Counted from the first letter of the stretch, positions 32,319 through 43,570 are shown. The stretch: DNA of 64,000 bases from Agarophyton chilense (GCA_030374765.1 JARGXX010000002.1:1674001-1738000), one strand, 5' to 3'. The notes: generated from the letters alone by a model not told the origin. Numbers and translations: made by a program.

Positions 32319-33214
32319 ACAAAGCGACAATATCTTGGATCACAAAAACGAGTCGACCCCCGTCGACTCTGTCGCCCAGTGATTTGTCGAGAGGACGGTG
32401 AAGGGACGCAGATAGACGGTAGGTCAATTTTATTAAAGGCAACATACTCAGTCGAAGAAACGGACTGACGTACTGCAACTTGCCATCTGACTCTCTTCTC
32501 CAGCTGACGTAATTCTCGCACGCACGCGAGCATCAACGTTTTTCCTTTTTGCATCGGAATCGACCCAACGCACGCGAGCAAGCGCACCTAACCCACAAGG
32601 CGGCACATTTGGTACCGGTAGTGAATGGGAAATTGTTGACGGTGGTGGCGCGTAGTACGTGAGTCTCATTTTATTCATAGCTTCGTCAATACACAACGAA
32701 TTTGACTTCTGTCTTTTGCCGTTTGAAGCTGAAAGAGTGAGGTTCAGCTTTGGTTTCGACACCTAGAAGGGGTTTCTGGAACCAAAATGGCTTGAAATGG
32801 TTTGTTGCACAATTCTCCTGACGCATAGACACTTGTAGAGTTCAATAAATACCTTTTATTTATTATGTTCGTCTATTTACAATTCGCATGCTACTTATGT
32901 AATTAGTTGTCTACGAATTGGTACAGCCACTTAGATTGCCACGTGGTGGTGTATGTACTCCAGGCGTTGGGGTTTGCACTCGTTTGCGCAGTGTTACACA
33001 TTGGGAAAAGGAGAATAGTATTTGAATAAATGAACCCATAGTTAATTACACCTGGAACACGGACGGCCGAAGCGGCCGAGGGGGCTGCGAGCTCGGCCAT
33101 GCTCCTTGCACGACTTGAACCTCCGATCATCGCTGATCCGCATCGGTGATGCATCAGCCAAACCTGCCCATCCCCTTGGCCCGCCCGCTCCTCGCCGCCG
33201 CCCCGCCCGTCAAC
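32319..33214. other. Upstream region of accC, nothing firm
   Basis: Small open frames occur on the minus strand (for example 32762-32448, basic and Ser-rich) without recognisable domains. The stretch 32840-32890 is A/T-rich. The region probably contains the accC promoter and 5' UTR. Confidence 0.35.
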
Positions 33215-34765
33215 ATGCCGCTTGCCTTCGTCGCGCCTATCCCCATCGCCGCAAGTACGAACCGTCCCTTTTCCACTGCGTTTCCGCAACGTTCCTCCCG
33301 CCATGCGCCTCCGCGCCGGCCGTCACCCGCCACAATGGTGGCGGCGCCTTCTTCATCCACCACCCAAGAGGCCACAATATCTGTCGCGCCCATCCGCAAG
33401 CTTCTCATTGCAAATCGCGGAGAAATAGCCATTCGCGTCATTCGCGCATGCGCCGAGCTCGGCATCTACTCGGTTGCCGTATACTCGCAAGCAGACCGCG
33501 AGGCGTTGCACGTGTCTCTCGCCGACCAAGCGGTGTGCATAGGTGATGCACCATCCTCCTCTTCGTATCTTTGCGTGCCAAACATTCTTGCGGCTGCGAC
33601 TGTGACGGGTGCCGATGCCATTCATCCGGGCTACGGCTTTCTGTCCGAGAATGCTGAATTTGCGGACATTTGCACCGCTCACGGCTTGCGCTTTGTTGGC
33701 CCGACGGCAGAGGCTATCTCGAAGATGGGAGACAAGGCAACTGCCAAGTCAACCATGCTTGATGCTGGAGTGCCATGCGTACCTGGCAGTCGCGGCGTGC
33801 TCGGATCTGTGGAAGAGGCCATCAAAGTGGGTCGCGAGTTGGGCTTTCCGCTGATGTTGAAGGCCACTGCCGGTGGGGGTGGGCGAGGTATCAAGATCGT
33901 CAACGCAGAAGAAGAGTTGGATTCAGCATTCAAGACTTGCTCAGCGGAGGCGGAAGCAGCATTTTCTGATGGCGGACTATATATGGAACGATTTGTGCAG
34001 GCACCGAGACATGTGGAGATTCAAGTGCTGGCAGACAACTATGGCAACTGTATACATCTCGGTGAGCGTGATTGTTCGGTACAGCGGAGAAACCAAAAAC
34101 TAATTGAAGAGGCTCCGTCTCCAGCGTTGAACGAGGAACTGCGAGAACGAATGGGAGCAGCGGCGGTGAATGCGGCCAAGACGATTGCGTATCGTGGGGC
34201 TGGCACAGTGGAGTTTCTGTTGGATCGCGACGGCAAGTTCTACTTTATGGAGATGAACACGCGCATTCAGGTGGAGCACCCGGTGACAGAGGCGATCACG
34301 GGTGTGGATCTGATCCAACAGCAGATTCGGGTGGCTGAGGGTCAAAAGTTAGCGATGGAACAAAAAGACGTTGAATTCCGCGGACATGCTATCGAAGCGC
34401 GCATCAACGCCGAGGACCCAGTGCATAACTTTCGGCCAATGCCTGGCAAGGTGAGCGGGTTTCTGCCGGCGGGAGGGATTGGGGTGAGATGGGATGGGCA
34501 GGTGTTTACTGGGTGGCGGATCCCACCGAATTACGACAGTCTGTTGGGCAAGCTGATTGTGTGGGCACCCACGCGGGCGGAGGCGATTCGGAGGTTGAAA
34601 AGGGCGCTGAACGAGACGGCGGTGCATGGGGTGCCGACAACGATTGATTTTCACCTGCAAGTGGTGCAGAACGAGACGTTTATGAAGGGAGAGCACATTT
34701 ACACGAACTTCATTGAAAGCGAGGGGCTGCTTGAAAAGCTGCGCGAACAGAAGGAGGAGGAGTAA
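33215..34765 (+). CDS. accC: Biotin carboxylase subunit of plastid acetyl-CoA carboxylase
   Basis: It carboxylates biotin on the carrier protein using ATP and bicarbonate, the first half-reaction of acetyl-CoA carboxylase in plastid fatty-acid synthesis. The conserved part starts at KLLIANRGEIAIRVIRA and contains DAIHPGYGFLSEN, SKMGDKATAK, the Gly-rich ATP loop TAGGGGRGI, and the catalytic MEMNTRIQVEHPVTE. There is no biotinyl or carboxyltransferase domain, and length fits the bacterial-type subunit plus an extension of about 60 residues. I chose ATG 33215 because it gives MPLAFVAPIPIA, like red-algal plastid-targeting peptides with Phe near the start; ATG 33149 is in frame and possible. It is intronless. 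The Ser/Thr/Pro-rich, acid-poor N-terminus supports plastid import (inferred). Confidence 0.93.
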   Translation: MPLAFVAPIPIAASTNRPFSTAFPQRSSRHAPPRRPSPATMVAAPSSSTTQEATISVAPIRKLLIANRGEIAIRVIRACAELGIYSVAVYSQADREALHVSLADQAVCIGDAPSSSSYLCVPNILAAATVTGADAIHPGYGFLSENAEFADICTAHGLRFVGPTAEAISKMGDKATAKSTMLDAGVPCVPGSRGVLGSVEEAIKVGRELGFPLMLKATAGGGGRGIKIVNAEEELDSAFKTCSAEAEAAFSDGGLYMERFVQAPRHVEIQVLADNYGNCIHLGERDCSVQRRNQKLIEEAPSPALNEELRERMGAAAVNAAKTIAYRGAGTVEFLLDRDGKFYFMEMNTRIQVEHPVTEAITGVDLIQQQIRVAEGQKLAMEQKDVEFRGHAIEARINAEDPVHNFRPMPGKVSGFLPAGGIGVRWDGQVFTGWRIPPNYDSLLGKLIVWAPTRAEAIRRLKRALNETAVHGVPTTIDFHLQVVQNETFMKGEHIYTNFIESEGLLEKLREQKEEE

Positions 34766-35090
34766 GGGGCAGACGTTGACGAGGCGAGACGCGACGGGGG
34801 TGGGGTGTGATGAGATTGTGGCGAGAGCAGAGATGAGAGTAAGCGGTGGAGGCGTAAAGTAAGGTTTAGTAAACGTTAGCCAGTCGAACTACCTGTGATA
34901 ACAAGAGTGAGCGCTGACAGCGCGTGCTGGGCGGTTGAGTGTGGCAACGTAAGCGCGGTGCGCAGAGCGCGCTTGGCCGAGCGGCGCCAGATGCGTGGAT
35001 TGGTGACCCGCGCCACGCACGCACCGCGCTCGCAAGCGCCCGTGTAGACACTGTAAGCAGCAGACTCACTTAGCAGACACGCGCCACGAG

Positions 35091-35141
35091 AGCTGAGCCA
35101 AAGATGAGCTAAAGCTGAGCCAAAGCTGAGCCAGAGCTGGG
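35091..35141. repeat. Short tandem array, about 12-bp unit
   Basis: Four to five imperfect copies of AAAGCTGAGCC stand in a row, a simple minisatellite in the intergenic space. Confidence 0.75.
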
Positions 35142-35434
35142 GGGGCAACAGGGCAACAGTTGGGGGCAAAAAGCGAACGTGCGTGCAAACGCGCGTTACG
35201 TACTTGAGAAGCGCATGTGACGCGTGACCAGCGGGCGGCGTGGTGACGGCGGGGGCGCCACGCTTGCGCGCGTTAGCGCCTCGCGCGCAGATAGCGCTCG
35301 AGTGCTCGGCCAAATGAAGAAAAAACGCGCCCCATCGACGCCGACGATCACGTGGCCCGCAGTGGCGCCCCTTTACATGGCGCCAGCGCACACACTCTGC
35401 GTCCCCACCGCGCCCTTCTCTCTCTTTCACGCCG

Positions 35435-35436
<2 letters not shown>

Positions 35437-35466
<30 letters not shown>
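35437..35466. repeat. Homopolymer C run, 30 bases
   Basis: An uninterrupted run of C lies about 160 bp upstream of the MATH-gene ATG. Its exact length is likely unreliable in sequencing. The complementary G run could form quadruplex structures. Confidence 0.95.
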
Positions 35467-35467
<1 letters not shown>

Positions 35468-35623
35468 CACGTGTGCCTCCGCGCACTCCTAATTCTCTGC
35501 CTATGAGGCTGCGTCGTCGACAGGAGCCCCCCCTCTCCACCGCCCCTTCTCCTGCTTACTTACCTCAATCATCGCGTGCTCTCTCTTTCGTTGGCACTCT
35601 TTTTCTCCACCGTCGCTGCTCAT

Positions 35624-35903
35624 ATGGCTGCCGCTACGCGAACCGCCTCATGGCCACCTTCTAATTCTTCCTCCTCCCATATTTCGTTTCATAAGCGTGA
35701 GTTGGCTGACGCCCATGATGACGCCAACTTGCCCAATGACACCCCGCACACCGACCCCACAATCAGCCGTGCTTCGCAGCTCATGTCCCAAGCCCTCAAC
35801 GTCCAAGCGCGCCTTTCTTCTCATCCCGCCCCCAACCACCATCTGCCCACTCTTCATTCTCAGTTCCCCCAACACCACGGCGAACAACAACAACAACAAC
35901 AAC

Positions 35904-35953
<50 letters not shown>

Positions 35954-37699
35954 TACGACGAAGACGACGACGGCGGCGACGAACAGCAGCTTCAGCTCCA
36001 CCACCGCCCCATCCAAGCCCCTGATCCCCATTTGTCACCATCGCGTTTACCCAGCGAACAGCAACACCCGCCCCCCGCCAATCACCACTCCAAATCGAAA
36101 CTAAACTCACTCAAATCGAACGGACAATATCAAACGCAATCACCACAACAAACCCAACAAACCCAACAAACCCACCAAAGCAAAACCGACAGTGACACTC
36201 ACGACCAGCTCGCCGAATTCCACCAAACAATGCCTACCCATAATTTGGCCCGCACCCTTCCAAGTCGCTCCACCGCCACCATCGCTTCCAATCTGAACCG
36301 ATGCACTGCTTCACAAGCGGCCTCGCGCGCATCGCAATCATCGCACGCCTCTTTTGTCTTCTCCGAAGCATGGTACGATCAAATGTGTATAGAGGCCATC
36401 CCGCTTCGCCACCGCATCCCCCCAGATGTCACCCATCCATCGTTCTTTCGTGTCATGTGTGGCCGACACAACGCTCTATTTCCGCCGGAGCCCGCCGCTA
36501 ATACCGTCAACACGCACACCGCTGAAGCCAACGTGCTGTACCAGGTGCTTGCCTTTCTTCATGAAAACCTCAACCAACTCTTCGATATGTTTGGCGATTT
36601 ATTGGAGCTTGACGGTGTGGAACCCTCTGATCCCGCTCTGGTGCAACTGCGCTCCAGTTGGAAACATTTGCGCGGCATCACCGAAATGTTGGAATGTCGC
36701 TACGATTTGCTATGCGGCTACAGACATCGCGACTACCGACAAACTGCTCTTGTGGAGGCACACATGACTCCAGCGCTGGGGCACAGCGCACTCTCACAGG
36801 CTGTTAATGACGACATGCGCGGCGTCCCTTCTGACACACCACAAGCGCCGGCTGAAACTCGTGAGAAAATGTTGTACAACGAATTCAGCTGCAAGGCTGG
36901 CGACGAGCAACAAGGCAGTAATGAAGAAAAGGCGCCTGGTCAATCAGTTGAAACCATCAAAAGCAAATCACTTTTGCCTAGAAAGAAAAAAAATCTCACC
37001 GTGTCTTGGGCTGATCGACAAGCGCCGAGCATTGAGTTTGTGTTTGTTCTAAGAAGATATGACATGATTAACGCCTCCGTCGTTCGCGGTGCGTGGCACG
37101 AGTTTGGCGGCTACTTGTGGAGACTGATTATTTACCCGCGCAAAGAGAAAGGACTAGAAGGATTCATGTGGCTCTATTTACAATGCGGGGGTTCTTGTTT
37201 CGATGGTGAAGACGACGATGGGGATGAGAATGGGGGGAATGAAGATGCAGAGGAAGAGGAGGAGGAAGGCAGGACTGAGGCGAATGAAGTGGATGAGCAG
37301 GAGGAAGATGAGTGCGAAGATGAGTGCGAAGATGAGCGCGAAGATGGGGACCGCGTTTCGTGGTGCAGACCAACACAGTTTGTGATGCGCATCGTACACT
37401 CCACGGCGCCGCTCGCTCGAGCGGCTGTGCGGTCAGGTCGCGTGATGTTTGATAGCGTAGAGACTTTGGAGCAGTCCAAATGGTACAATGAGTCGGATGA
37501 GGCGTCGCTGTACCCGGACATCAAACGGCAAGAGTACCACGTGTTTCGTAGCACAGCTGACGATTGGGGCTACGGTATTGTTCGGTTTTGTGCGCTGCAA
37601 CCTGGCTTGTACGCGGACAACGATATGAATGTGGTGTTCACGGTTCGAATCATGCTGTTGTCGTTCGAGCAGCCGCTACCTCGTCGCGACAGCGTGTGA
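35624..37699 (+). CDS. MATH-domain-like protein with acidic repeats, 691 aa
   Basis: The first ATG of the frame (35624) gives MAAATRTASWPP; an upstream GTG is not needed. Residues 1-250 are low complexity: a Gln run, a long Asp run, then QTQQT repeats. Residues 250-400 are helical, with SEAWYDQMCIEAIPL and ANVLYQVLAFLHENLNQL, and are unrecognised. The last 200 or so look like a MATH/TRAF-type beta-sandwich: GAWHEFGGYLWRLIIYPR, FMWLYLQC, PTQFVMRIV, DDWGYGIVRF and FTVRIML follow the family order. A very acidic Glu/Asp insertion separates the third and fourth strands. MATH domains bind peptides in ubiquitin-pathway adaptors, but no BTB or protease domain is attached, so the function is open. It is intronless and tandem to accC. 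Confidence 0.6.
35884..35953. repeat. CAA and GAC trinucleotide repeats in coding sequence
   Basis: A run of about 6 CAA units is followed by about 16 GAC units, encoding Gln and Asp tracts. The length is likely polymorphic but stays in frame. Confidence 0.9.
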
Positions 37700-39087
37700 A
37701 GGGGGATGAAGGGGGACGGGGGGGGACGGGGGGGGACGGGGGGAGTGTGGTAGTCGGTGCGATATGGTAAAAGCCACACGTGCATTGAACATTGAATTCA
37801 AGGCGCGGAATGAGAGGGGGGACGACAGTGTGGGGGGACGGCAGTGGGGGGGGACGGCAGTGGGGGGGGACAAAGCCTGCCGATGGCGGATAAGGCAGCT
37901 GTTGTGCTTGCAGTTGGCAGTTGGCCGCGCGTGGAGTCATCACGAGACGATACTAATGTTATGATAGATAGCCGCGCGAGCTGGCTGCGCCTGCGGTGCA
38001 CAACGTCGCTGGGCGCTGGCACACACGCCATAAGTTGCGCGTGTTGTCACCACCAACGGACACAACAGGTTTCTCGTTTGTCACGCCACGTGGCGCCAGC
38101 CACAAACGTCTTGAAGCTCAACGCCCAAGTTCAACGCAGTGAACCTTAAGCTTGTTGATTTCTTTCGTTGCGCACACCTGGGACACCGTCTCCCCGGACC
38201 GGAGACGTGTCCGTGCGGTAAGCGCTAAAAAGCGGCGGGCGTCACACGCGTGCATATATCAGCAGGTGAGCAATTAAGGAATAGAATAACCCAATGCTTC
38301 CACTTCGGCAGAACACCGCAACAAAGCGATTCTTTACTCGAGTTAAAGTGTCCGCTTAACAATCCTTTTTCGGTGCAAAACTAAAAGCTCTCAACCATTG
38401 TCGAGCTTGCGCATGCCATCAGAAACCAATATTATCACCACAAAACATCTCGACGAAGCCATAAATCTCCCTTGCGCCCAATTCACTCCCTCGGAGGGTA
38501 AACATATATTCTGCGCTTGCTCGGGCTGCTCTGAAAGTATGCCTCTTTGGTGTTGATTGTTCCGAGGCGGAATCCAAGAAACGTTACCAAGCTTAGAAAA
38601 AGGCGAATTGTTGCCAAATGAATAGTGTTAGAGTCCTCACGTAAATCATCTTTTTCAATGTTTTTGCTTCCACAAACTACGATTCTTCTATTTAGATCTC
38701 TATCTCTTTTAGTTACCCTACAGACCTCTCCATTTGAGCTAGCAGTCTAAAACGTTCATGCGCCCGGATGAAATTATCAGTTTTAATTGACAGCTTGAGA
38801 GCCAGACCAAGTGTATTAAAATCAAAGGCGAAAGGAAGAAGCGAAAAGGGCCCCTGATCGACCCATCGGCCTTTCTTCTTTGTTTGCAGGCGATCCTGTC
38901 GCGTTTAGTTTTGCAGATCTGCAAAGTTATAAATTCTGCGGAACTGGTTTGTAGTTCTTTAGGCTACTGTATGGCGCATATGGAAGACAACAGTATTGAG
39001 TAGGAAACGAATGTCCAATAAACTACAGTTGTTGGCATCGAAGCCCCAAAGCTAGAGCAAATCTATGTCGCATCCGTTACACAATTT
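37700..39087. other. Region right of the MATH gene, no gene seen
   Basis: It holds G-rich minisatellites (37702-37742, 37816-37871) and then A/T-rich sequence. The 5' LTR and leader of element C should lie at its right end, but I could not place the LTR boundaries. Confidence 0.4.
37702..37871. repeat. G-rich minisatellites (GGGGGGAC units)
   Basis: Two clusters, 37702-37742 and 37816-37871, are built from repeated G6-8 runs joined by AC or ACGGCAGT. On the plus strand these are strong quadruplex candidates just past the MATH-gene stop. Confidence 0.85.
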
Positions 39088-40010
39088 ATGGGCAAACCGA
39101 AGCGCTACGGACAAAAAATTGCCCAGAAGAATATGGAAGGTCTCAGCATTTCCCCTTTGTCTTGGAAAATAATTGTAACGGAGATGGTTATGGAAACAAT
39201 GATTGAAGGAAACTTCATCACCGCGGATTGTATAGAAAACGTCACTGACGAGATGATCAGGACATGTCTTTGTCAGAGATCCAAGATTTCTCAGAATAAA
39301 ATTCGTGTCGATCACTGCGACAAAAAAAACAAGGAGGTTGAGATGGACATGGGCATTGATGATGCAGAAGGTTGTGCATAAAACCTGGTTGTGAACTATT
39401 GCAATGCGTTGAGAGACTACGGCTACACTGAGGCCATCACCAAAAACCCTGAAGTGGCTATTATGCATAGCGAGCGAAACCCCGTCGCTTTCAAGAGCAT
39501 ATGAAGGGCATACATCGGATCGAATCACATGTTGGTTTTCACAAGAAGGATTTCGGTGCATATGCTCGACGTCTAGCTGAAGACGCCGACAAATATGAGT
39601 ACGTCCATCGCAACAAAAACGATGTTCTGAACGATTCTATCATTCCAATCAATGTTCAGTCAATTCCATCCAATAAAAGTGGAAAGGATGATGATGATGA
39701 TACGAAACGTAATGTGAAACCGCGCAGAGAAGGGCCTTTTTGTTTTAATACAGTGAAATGCAAGGGTAAGCGACACTACATTAGAAAGCTTCCGAACTCT
39801 ACACTTGAAGAAATTGAAGCCTTTCTTAAGGCGTACATGGAAAGCAAGAAGAAGAAGAGAAACGCCAACTCGATAAAGAAGATTGGTGACAAGGAACATT
39901 CTTCTGACGAACAGCGTTCGTCTACAGTCTTTGATACATTATTTTGCGACGGAAATCTGGAGGCAAAGGTCACTGCGGATCAAGGATCATCAGCTAATAC
40001 CACGCCGTAA
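39088..40010 (+). pseudogene. gag: Element C gag-like region, decayed
   Basis: Two frames (39088-39381 and 39501-40010) carry Lys/Asp-rich sequence with FCFNTVKCKGKRHYIRKLP near 39750. This resembles a nucleocapsid zinc knuckle whose last Cys is replaced. The second frame ends in VTADQGSSAN, which I read as the retropepsin active site of a Ty3/gypsy lineage different from A and B. Stops separate the frames. The open frame continues upstream of the first ATG. Confidence 0.55.
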
Positions 40011-41050
40011 GAGCTCTATCAGAAGATCAGAGAGCAAGACAGCGTACGTGATGTCCACAAGATAGCACGTCAAGCCTTTGATGTTTTCAACAAAGCAGAT
40101 CCTTCAATTTTTTTGTGATTTCAAGATTACAGCGGATGTTGTGTTAGAGATACGACAGGGTAAGAACATGATTCTGTGTGGTGTTGACTGGCTGATCGCG
40201 AATGAGAGCACATCAGGCATCGTCATAGGCAAACAGTTCCTGAGTGCCCTCGGTTTGAACAATCGTGTTCTCTTAGCCGCTGCAATGTCCGATATCGGAG
40301 AAGATGTAGACATTTCGATACTGTACGCTTCTTCAAAGGTCGAAATGGAGCGCGACAAAGACGCCAACAAAACATCTATGGTGTCCACTCCTGGTGTCAT
40401 GCACGGTACTGACAACGATCTGGGTGACTAACAGGGTAACGAGATCTATTTGGATGTCGGTGAGGAATCTGAAGAAGATATCAGAACTGCAATGGACAAG
40501 TCGCTCAAGGATGGAAAGATAAATGGCCTCTCGGAAGGCGTCCAGCAACGCCTTGAAGATTGTTTCCAGAAGCACAAGCAGATTTTCGATTAACGCTGGG
40601 TAATCCGCCTCCAGTCAGCTTCTCTCCGTTACGGATAGATACATACAAAGAACGGAAACCAATTAGGATGAAAGCGCACAGATATCCCTCGGAATGGCGG
40701 ATATTCTTTAATGTATTCCTGCAGAAACTCGCAGATATGGATATCATGATGCCCTTTCTGGAAACAAAATGGCTTTCAGCTCCACTTGTCGTCGCAAAAT
40801 CAAGCTCGAAAGCATAGTTCAGAATGACTATTGATCTTAGCCCCATTAACTCTGCAACAAAGAAGATACTGTGGCCTATCCCGCACGTAGATTCCGAAAT
40901 TCATGACTTCGCGGGCTGTCAGGTCTTCGCCCTCATTAACTTCGTCACAGGGTATTGGAAGATTACTTTACACCCCTATTCGTACGACGGAAGCGGTGTG
41001 ATTAGCCCTACAAACATCTACTCATCACGTCGTGTACCCATGGGACTGAA
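40011..41050 (+). pseudogene. pol: Element C pol, part 1 (protease to RT)
   Basis: Broken frames contain a protease C-terminal part (ILCGVDWL, VIGKQFLSALGL at 40078-40431), a linker, and the RT N-terminal half (APLVVAKSSSKA, MTIDLSPINSATKKI, GYWKITLHP, RRVPMGL). The coding sequence stops at 41050, where B2 is inserted, and resumes at 53193 with TNAVPHFQ. The codons on both sides join as the RT motif expected after PMGL. Confidence 0.8.
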
Positions 41051-41450
41051 TGCAACGCAATGACGTTTTAAGTCAGCGTACGGGTCTCGACCGATAATAG
41101 CGTGGTAGAGCGGGTCTTAAGGTTCGAATCGTTGACGGAGGCACTCCCAGAGTACTTGGTGCAATGGGCTGGCGTTTACTGCGTAGTGCTACAGGTTGTA
41201 GCTACGGAAACGATGGCTTGAAGACCAAAGGGTAGAATCTATATACCAAAGGGGATTATTAGTATCCTAACTGTGCCTACCGTACTCGAAGGGAGAAGCG
41301 TCACTCGAGCCAAGTAAATAGTACTGGCGAGGCGCTGATATCTCTTTGGCACTATAGTGCTAATCTATTACACTAATTAAATTAAATTAATAATCTACAT
41401 GAGTCCACCTGATATCGACCCGTACACGTGTCAACTGCACGATCCTTCAG
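41051..41450 (-). repeat. B2 3' LTR, inner part
   Basis: The terminal part reads TGCAACGCAATGACG on the plus strand. The LTR continues after the Harbinger insertion at 43844-43891. Without the insertion and its 3-bp duplication it is 445 bp, like the other B LTRs. It differs from the B2 5' LTR at roughly one base in eight by eye, so B2 is old. Confidence 0.93.
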
Positions 41451-41646
41451 AGGGTTTCTACGAAACCCCTACACTGAGACATCTCAAAGATTATTTTGTC
41501 TCCTTTTCTCAAAACGGCCACAAGTTTCATCCCAACATGACACGGAGCATCTGTCCACTGCACCCATCAACTGCGCAAAGATTTGGGTGCGCTTCTGGAG
41601 CGACCCCATCTTTTGGACAAGGTGCTCCTGAACATTGCAGGTCATA

Positions 41647-42885
41647 ATGGACACAAACCGTCGCACAGCGCTCCTGTGTGACCTTCTCCACACACTTGAG
41701 GCGCTTGAAGACAGTTGCGAGGTCACGGCAGCGGCTCTGAATGTGATGGGACCTGCAACTTCGGCAGCAGCTACGACTGCCGAAACCCGTGGAGCAGTCC
41801 CATTTCGAGCTTGGAGCCACAGCCGAAATGACAGCAACTGGTTTAAAATCTACACTTTGCAACCAAGTTTCATAGAAAGCGGTGCTTGGAAGGAACTCTT
41901 CAGAGTATCGCGAACTGTGTTTGAAAACCTCCTTTGCTCCCTGCAAGATGTCTTGACGAAACAGGAGACAAACTTTCGACCTCCGCTATCCACTGCACTA
42001 CGAATTGCGGCTTTCTTAATGTATGTCGGTGGAGCGAGTTGCGACAACACTGGTGCACAGCTGGGCATAGGTAGAAGTTCAGTAAGCAGAGATGTTAAGA
42101 TTGTTAGCAGAGCAGTCTGCTCTCATCTCAGAGACAAGGTGCGGTTGCCCCAAACAGAATCTAATCTAGCTGCAGTGATGCAAGGATTTCAAGAGATGCG
42201 TGGCCTTCCGTACTGCGTGGGCGCAATTGATGGCACACATATACCATGGCTAATGTGCCCTGAAGAGCAATACTACGAGTACAGATGTTGTAAGGGCTTC
42301 TCAAGCATGGTTCTCTTTGCAGTTGTAGATGCAAATCGTAGGTTTCGGTATACTGACATTGGGCGTCCTGGGATTTTCGGGGATTCTACTATTTATCAAA
42401 ACTGCACTCTGAAGAAGATGATTGACGAGGGGAAATGGCTGGGCCAGGAGATACCAGATCTAGTTATTGCCGGTGTTGACGTGCGACCGTATCTTATTGG
42501 GGACTGCGCATTTCGTCTTGACGTTAGTATGATGAAGAGCTCCAGTGAGCAGGAGATGGCAGCAAACCCTGTTCTCAAAACATGGGATGCAATTGCGTCT
42601 CAAACGCGAAAGCCTGTCGAGTGTGCTTTTGGAATTTTGAAGCACCGGTTTTCGGTTCTTAAGACTGGGTTAAAACTACATCACGAAGATGATATGTTGC
42701 AGCTGATCAGTGCGTGTGTTTCTCTGCACAATTTATGCATGGAATGCGAGGACCATGAAGACTACTACCTACCGGCAGACGAACTTGGAGATCCACAGGA
42801 GGTGACAGTAGAGACAATCAGCGGAAAAAAGCAGAGAGATGCATTGCTTTACTATGTAGTAGAGAAACTTGGTGGAATTGTTTAG
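41647..42885 (+). CDS. Harbinger transposase (DDE_Tnp_4), 412 aa
   Basis: It starts at ATG 41647. The N-terminal half is helical (FRVSRTVFENLLCSLQDVL, AAFLMYVGGASCDNTGAQLG, GRSSVSRDV), the domain typical of these transposases. Catalytic motifs from the ATG are D195 in GAIDGTHIPW, D246 in GIFGDSTIY, and E325 in PVECAFGILKHRFSVL; GDCAFRL lies between. All expected acidic residues are present and length is normal for the family. It should cut and paste the element together with the Myb-like partner, probably in the nucleus. Confidence 0.92.
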   Translation: MDTNRRTALLCDLLHTLEALEDSCEVTAAALNVMGPATSAAATTAETRGAVPFRAWSHSRNDSNWFKIYTLQPSFIESGAWKELFRVSRTVFENLLCSLQDVLTKQETNFRPPLSTALRIAAFLMYVGGASCDNTGAQLGIGRSSVSRDVKIVSRAVCSHLRDKVRLPQTESNLAAVMQGFQEMRGLPYCVGAIDGTHIPWLMCPEEQYYEYRCCKGFSSMVLFAVVDANRRFRYTDIGRPGIFGDSTIYQNCTLKKMIDEGKWLGQEIPDLVIAGVDVRPYLIGDCAFRLDVSMMKSSSEQEMAANPVLKTWDAIASQTRKPVECAFGILKHRFSVLKTGLKLHHEDDMLQLISACVSLHNLCMECEDHEDYYLPADELGDPQEVTVETISGKKQRDALLYYVVEKLGGIV

Positions 42886-42916
42886 AACTTTTCGAGGAGA
42901 CGTTCCACGATTGTCC

Positions 42917-43570
42917 TCAGCTTGGCCTTCTCCTCATTGCTTTTTTGAGCTCCTGCATCAATCCATGTTGGCAGGCTTCGGCCTGCTTGAAGAATGACTC
43001 TATACTTTCATGCCTAGATTGCTTGTTTCTTTTTCGGGAGCTTGACATTGTGTCATGAACTGCAGTGCCACCTGTTTCACTGTCAATCACGGCTGGTGGA
43101 TTATGGCGTGCTTTATCATGCTCCAGTTCGTGTAATTCTTCGAAGAAATCTGGCTTTTCATATAGATCAGGGTCGTTACCATCCCTTCCGGACTCACTAA
43201 TTTTCGATATATATGCGGAGTACTCCTGTTTGATACGCGTAAACTTTTTCTGCCACGCCTTAGAAGATCGGCTAATGCTGTGTTTTTTCTTCGCTAGATC
43301 TGTGGCAACATTAAACTTCAGAGACTTTTTCTGCTTCTTGCGGTCTCCATACCCAGCAGCCTTCATCATTTGAAGCATTACAACTACGGTTTCGTGACTG
43401 TAGTGTTGATTATCCGTTTGGGGGCTTTCTGGCTTGGTTTTTGGTGGTAATAGTTTAGACTCCGTGGATTTTACTTGGCCAATAGTGCTTATCAATCGAG
43501 TTTGAGGTGATTGGGGAGCAGTTGTTGGGGTCAGAGTGGGGGAGAGGGTATTGGTCTGCTTCTCAGACAT
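42917..43570 (-). CDS. Harbinger Myb/SANT-like DNA-binding protein, 217 aa
   Basis: It starts at ATG 43570 (MSEKQTN) and converges on the transposase with a 31-bp gap. Residues 1-60 are Thr/Pro/Ser-rich. Residues 60-150 form a trihelix/Myb-like region with basic KKQKKSLKF, AWQKKFTRIKQEYSAYISKI, and the family-typical GNDPDLYEKPDFFEELHEL. The C-terminal part is Arg/Lys-rich. In Harbinger transposons such a protein helps nuclear import of the transposase and binds the element ends (family knowledge). Confidence 0.82.
   Translation of the reverse strand: MSEKQTNTLSPTLTPTTAPQSPQTRLISTIGQVKSTESKLLPPKTKPESPQTDNQHYSHETVVVMLQMMKAAGYGDRKKQKKSLKFNVATDLAKKKHSISRSSKAWQKKFTRIKQEYSAYISKISESGRDGNDPDLYEKPDFFEELHELEHDKARHNPPAVIDSETGGTAVHDTMSSSRKRNKQSRHESIESFFKQAEACQHGLMQELKKAMRRRPS

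Larger units (their letters stand above)
34766..35623. other. Intergenic region between accC and the MATH gene
   Basis: No gene is recognised. It contains a short GAGCTGAGCCAAA-type tandem array (35091-35141) and a 30-base C run (35437-35466). The promoter of the downstream gene is presumably here. Confidence 0.5.

Noticed and set aside
33149..33151. ATG 33149 as preferred accC start
   Set aside because: In frame and possible, but ATG 33215 gives an N-terminus with Phe near the start, more like red-algal plastid-targeting peptides.
35437..35466. C run as an assembly gap filler
   Set aside because: Flanks are normal sequence and C rather than N was called; its length may be wrong but it is probably a real homopolymer.
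35648..36110. Poly-Val, poly-Thr and poly-Arg ORFs over the GAC repeat
   Set aside because: Other-frame readings of the trinucleotide repeat inside the MATH-like gene.
41080..41170. A tRNA gene in the B LTR
   Set aside because: A- and B-box-like words are too close together and no cloverleaf can be folded; kept only as a low-weight finding.
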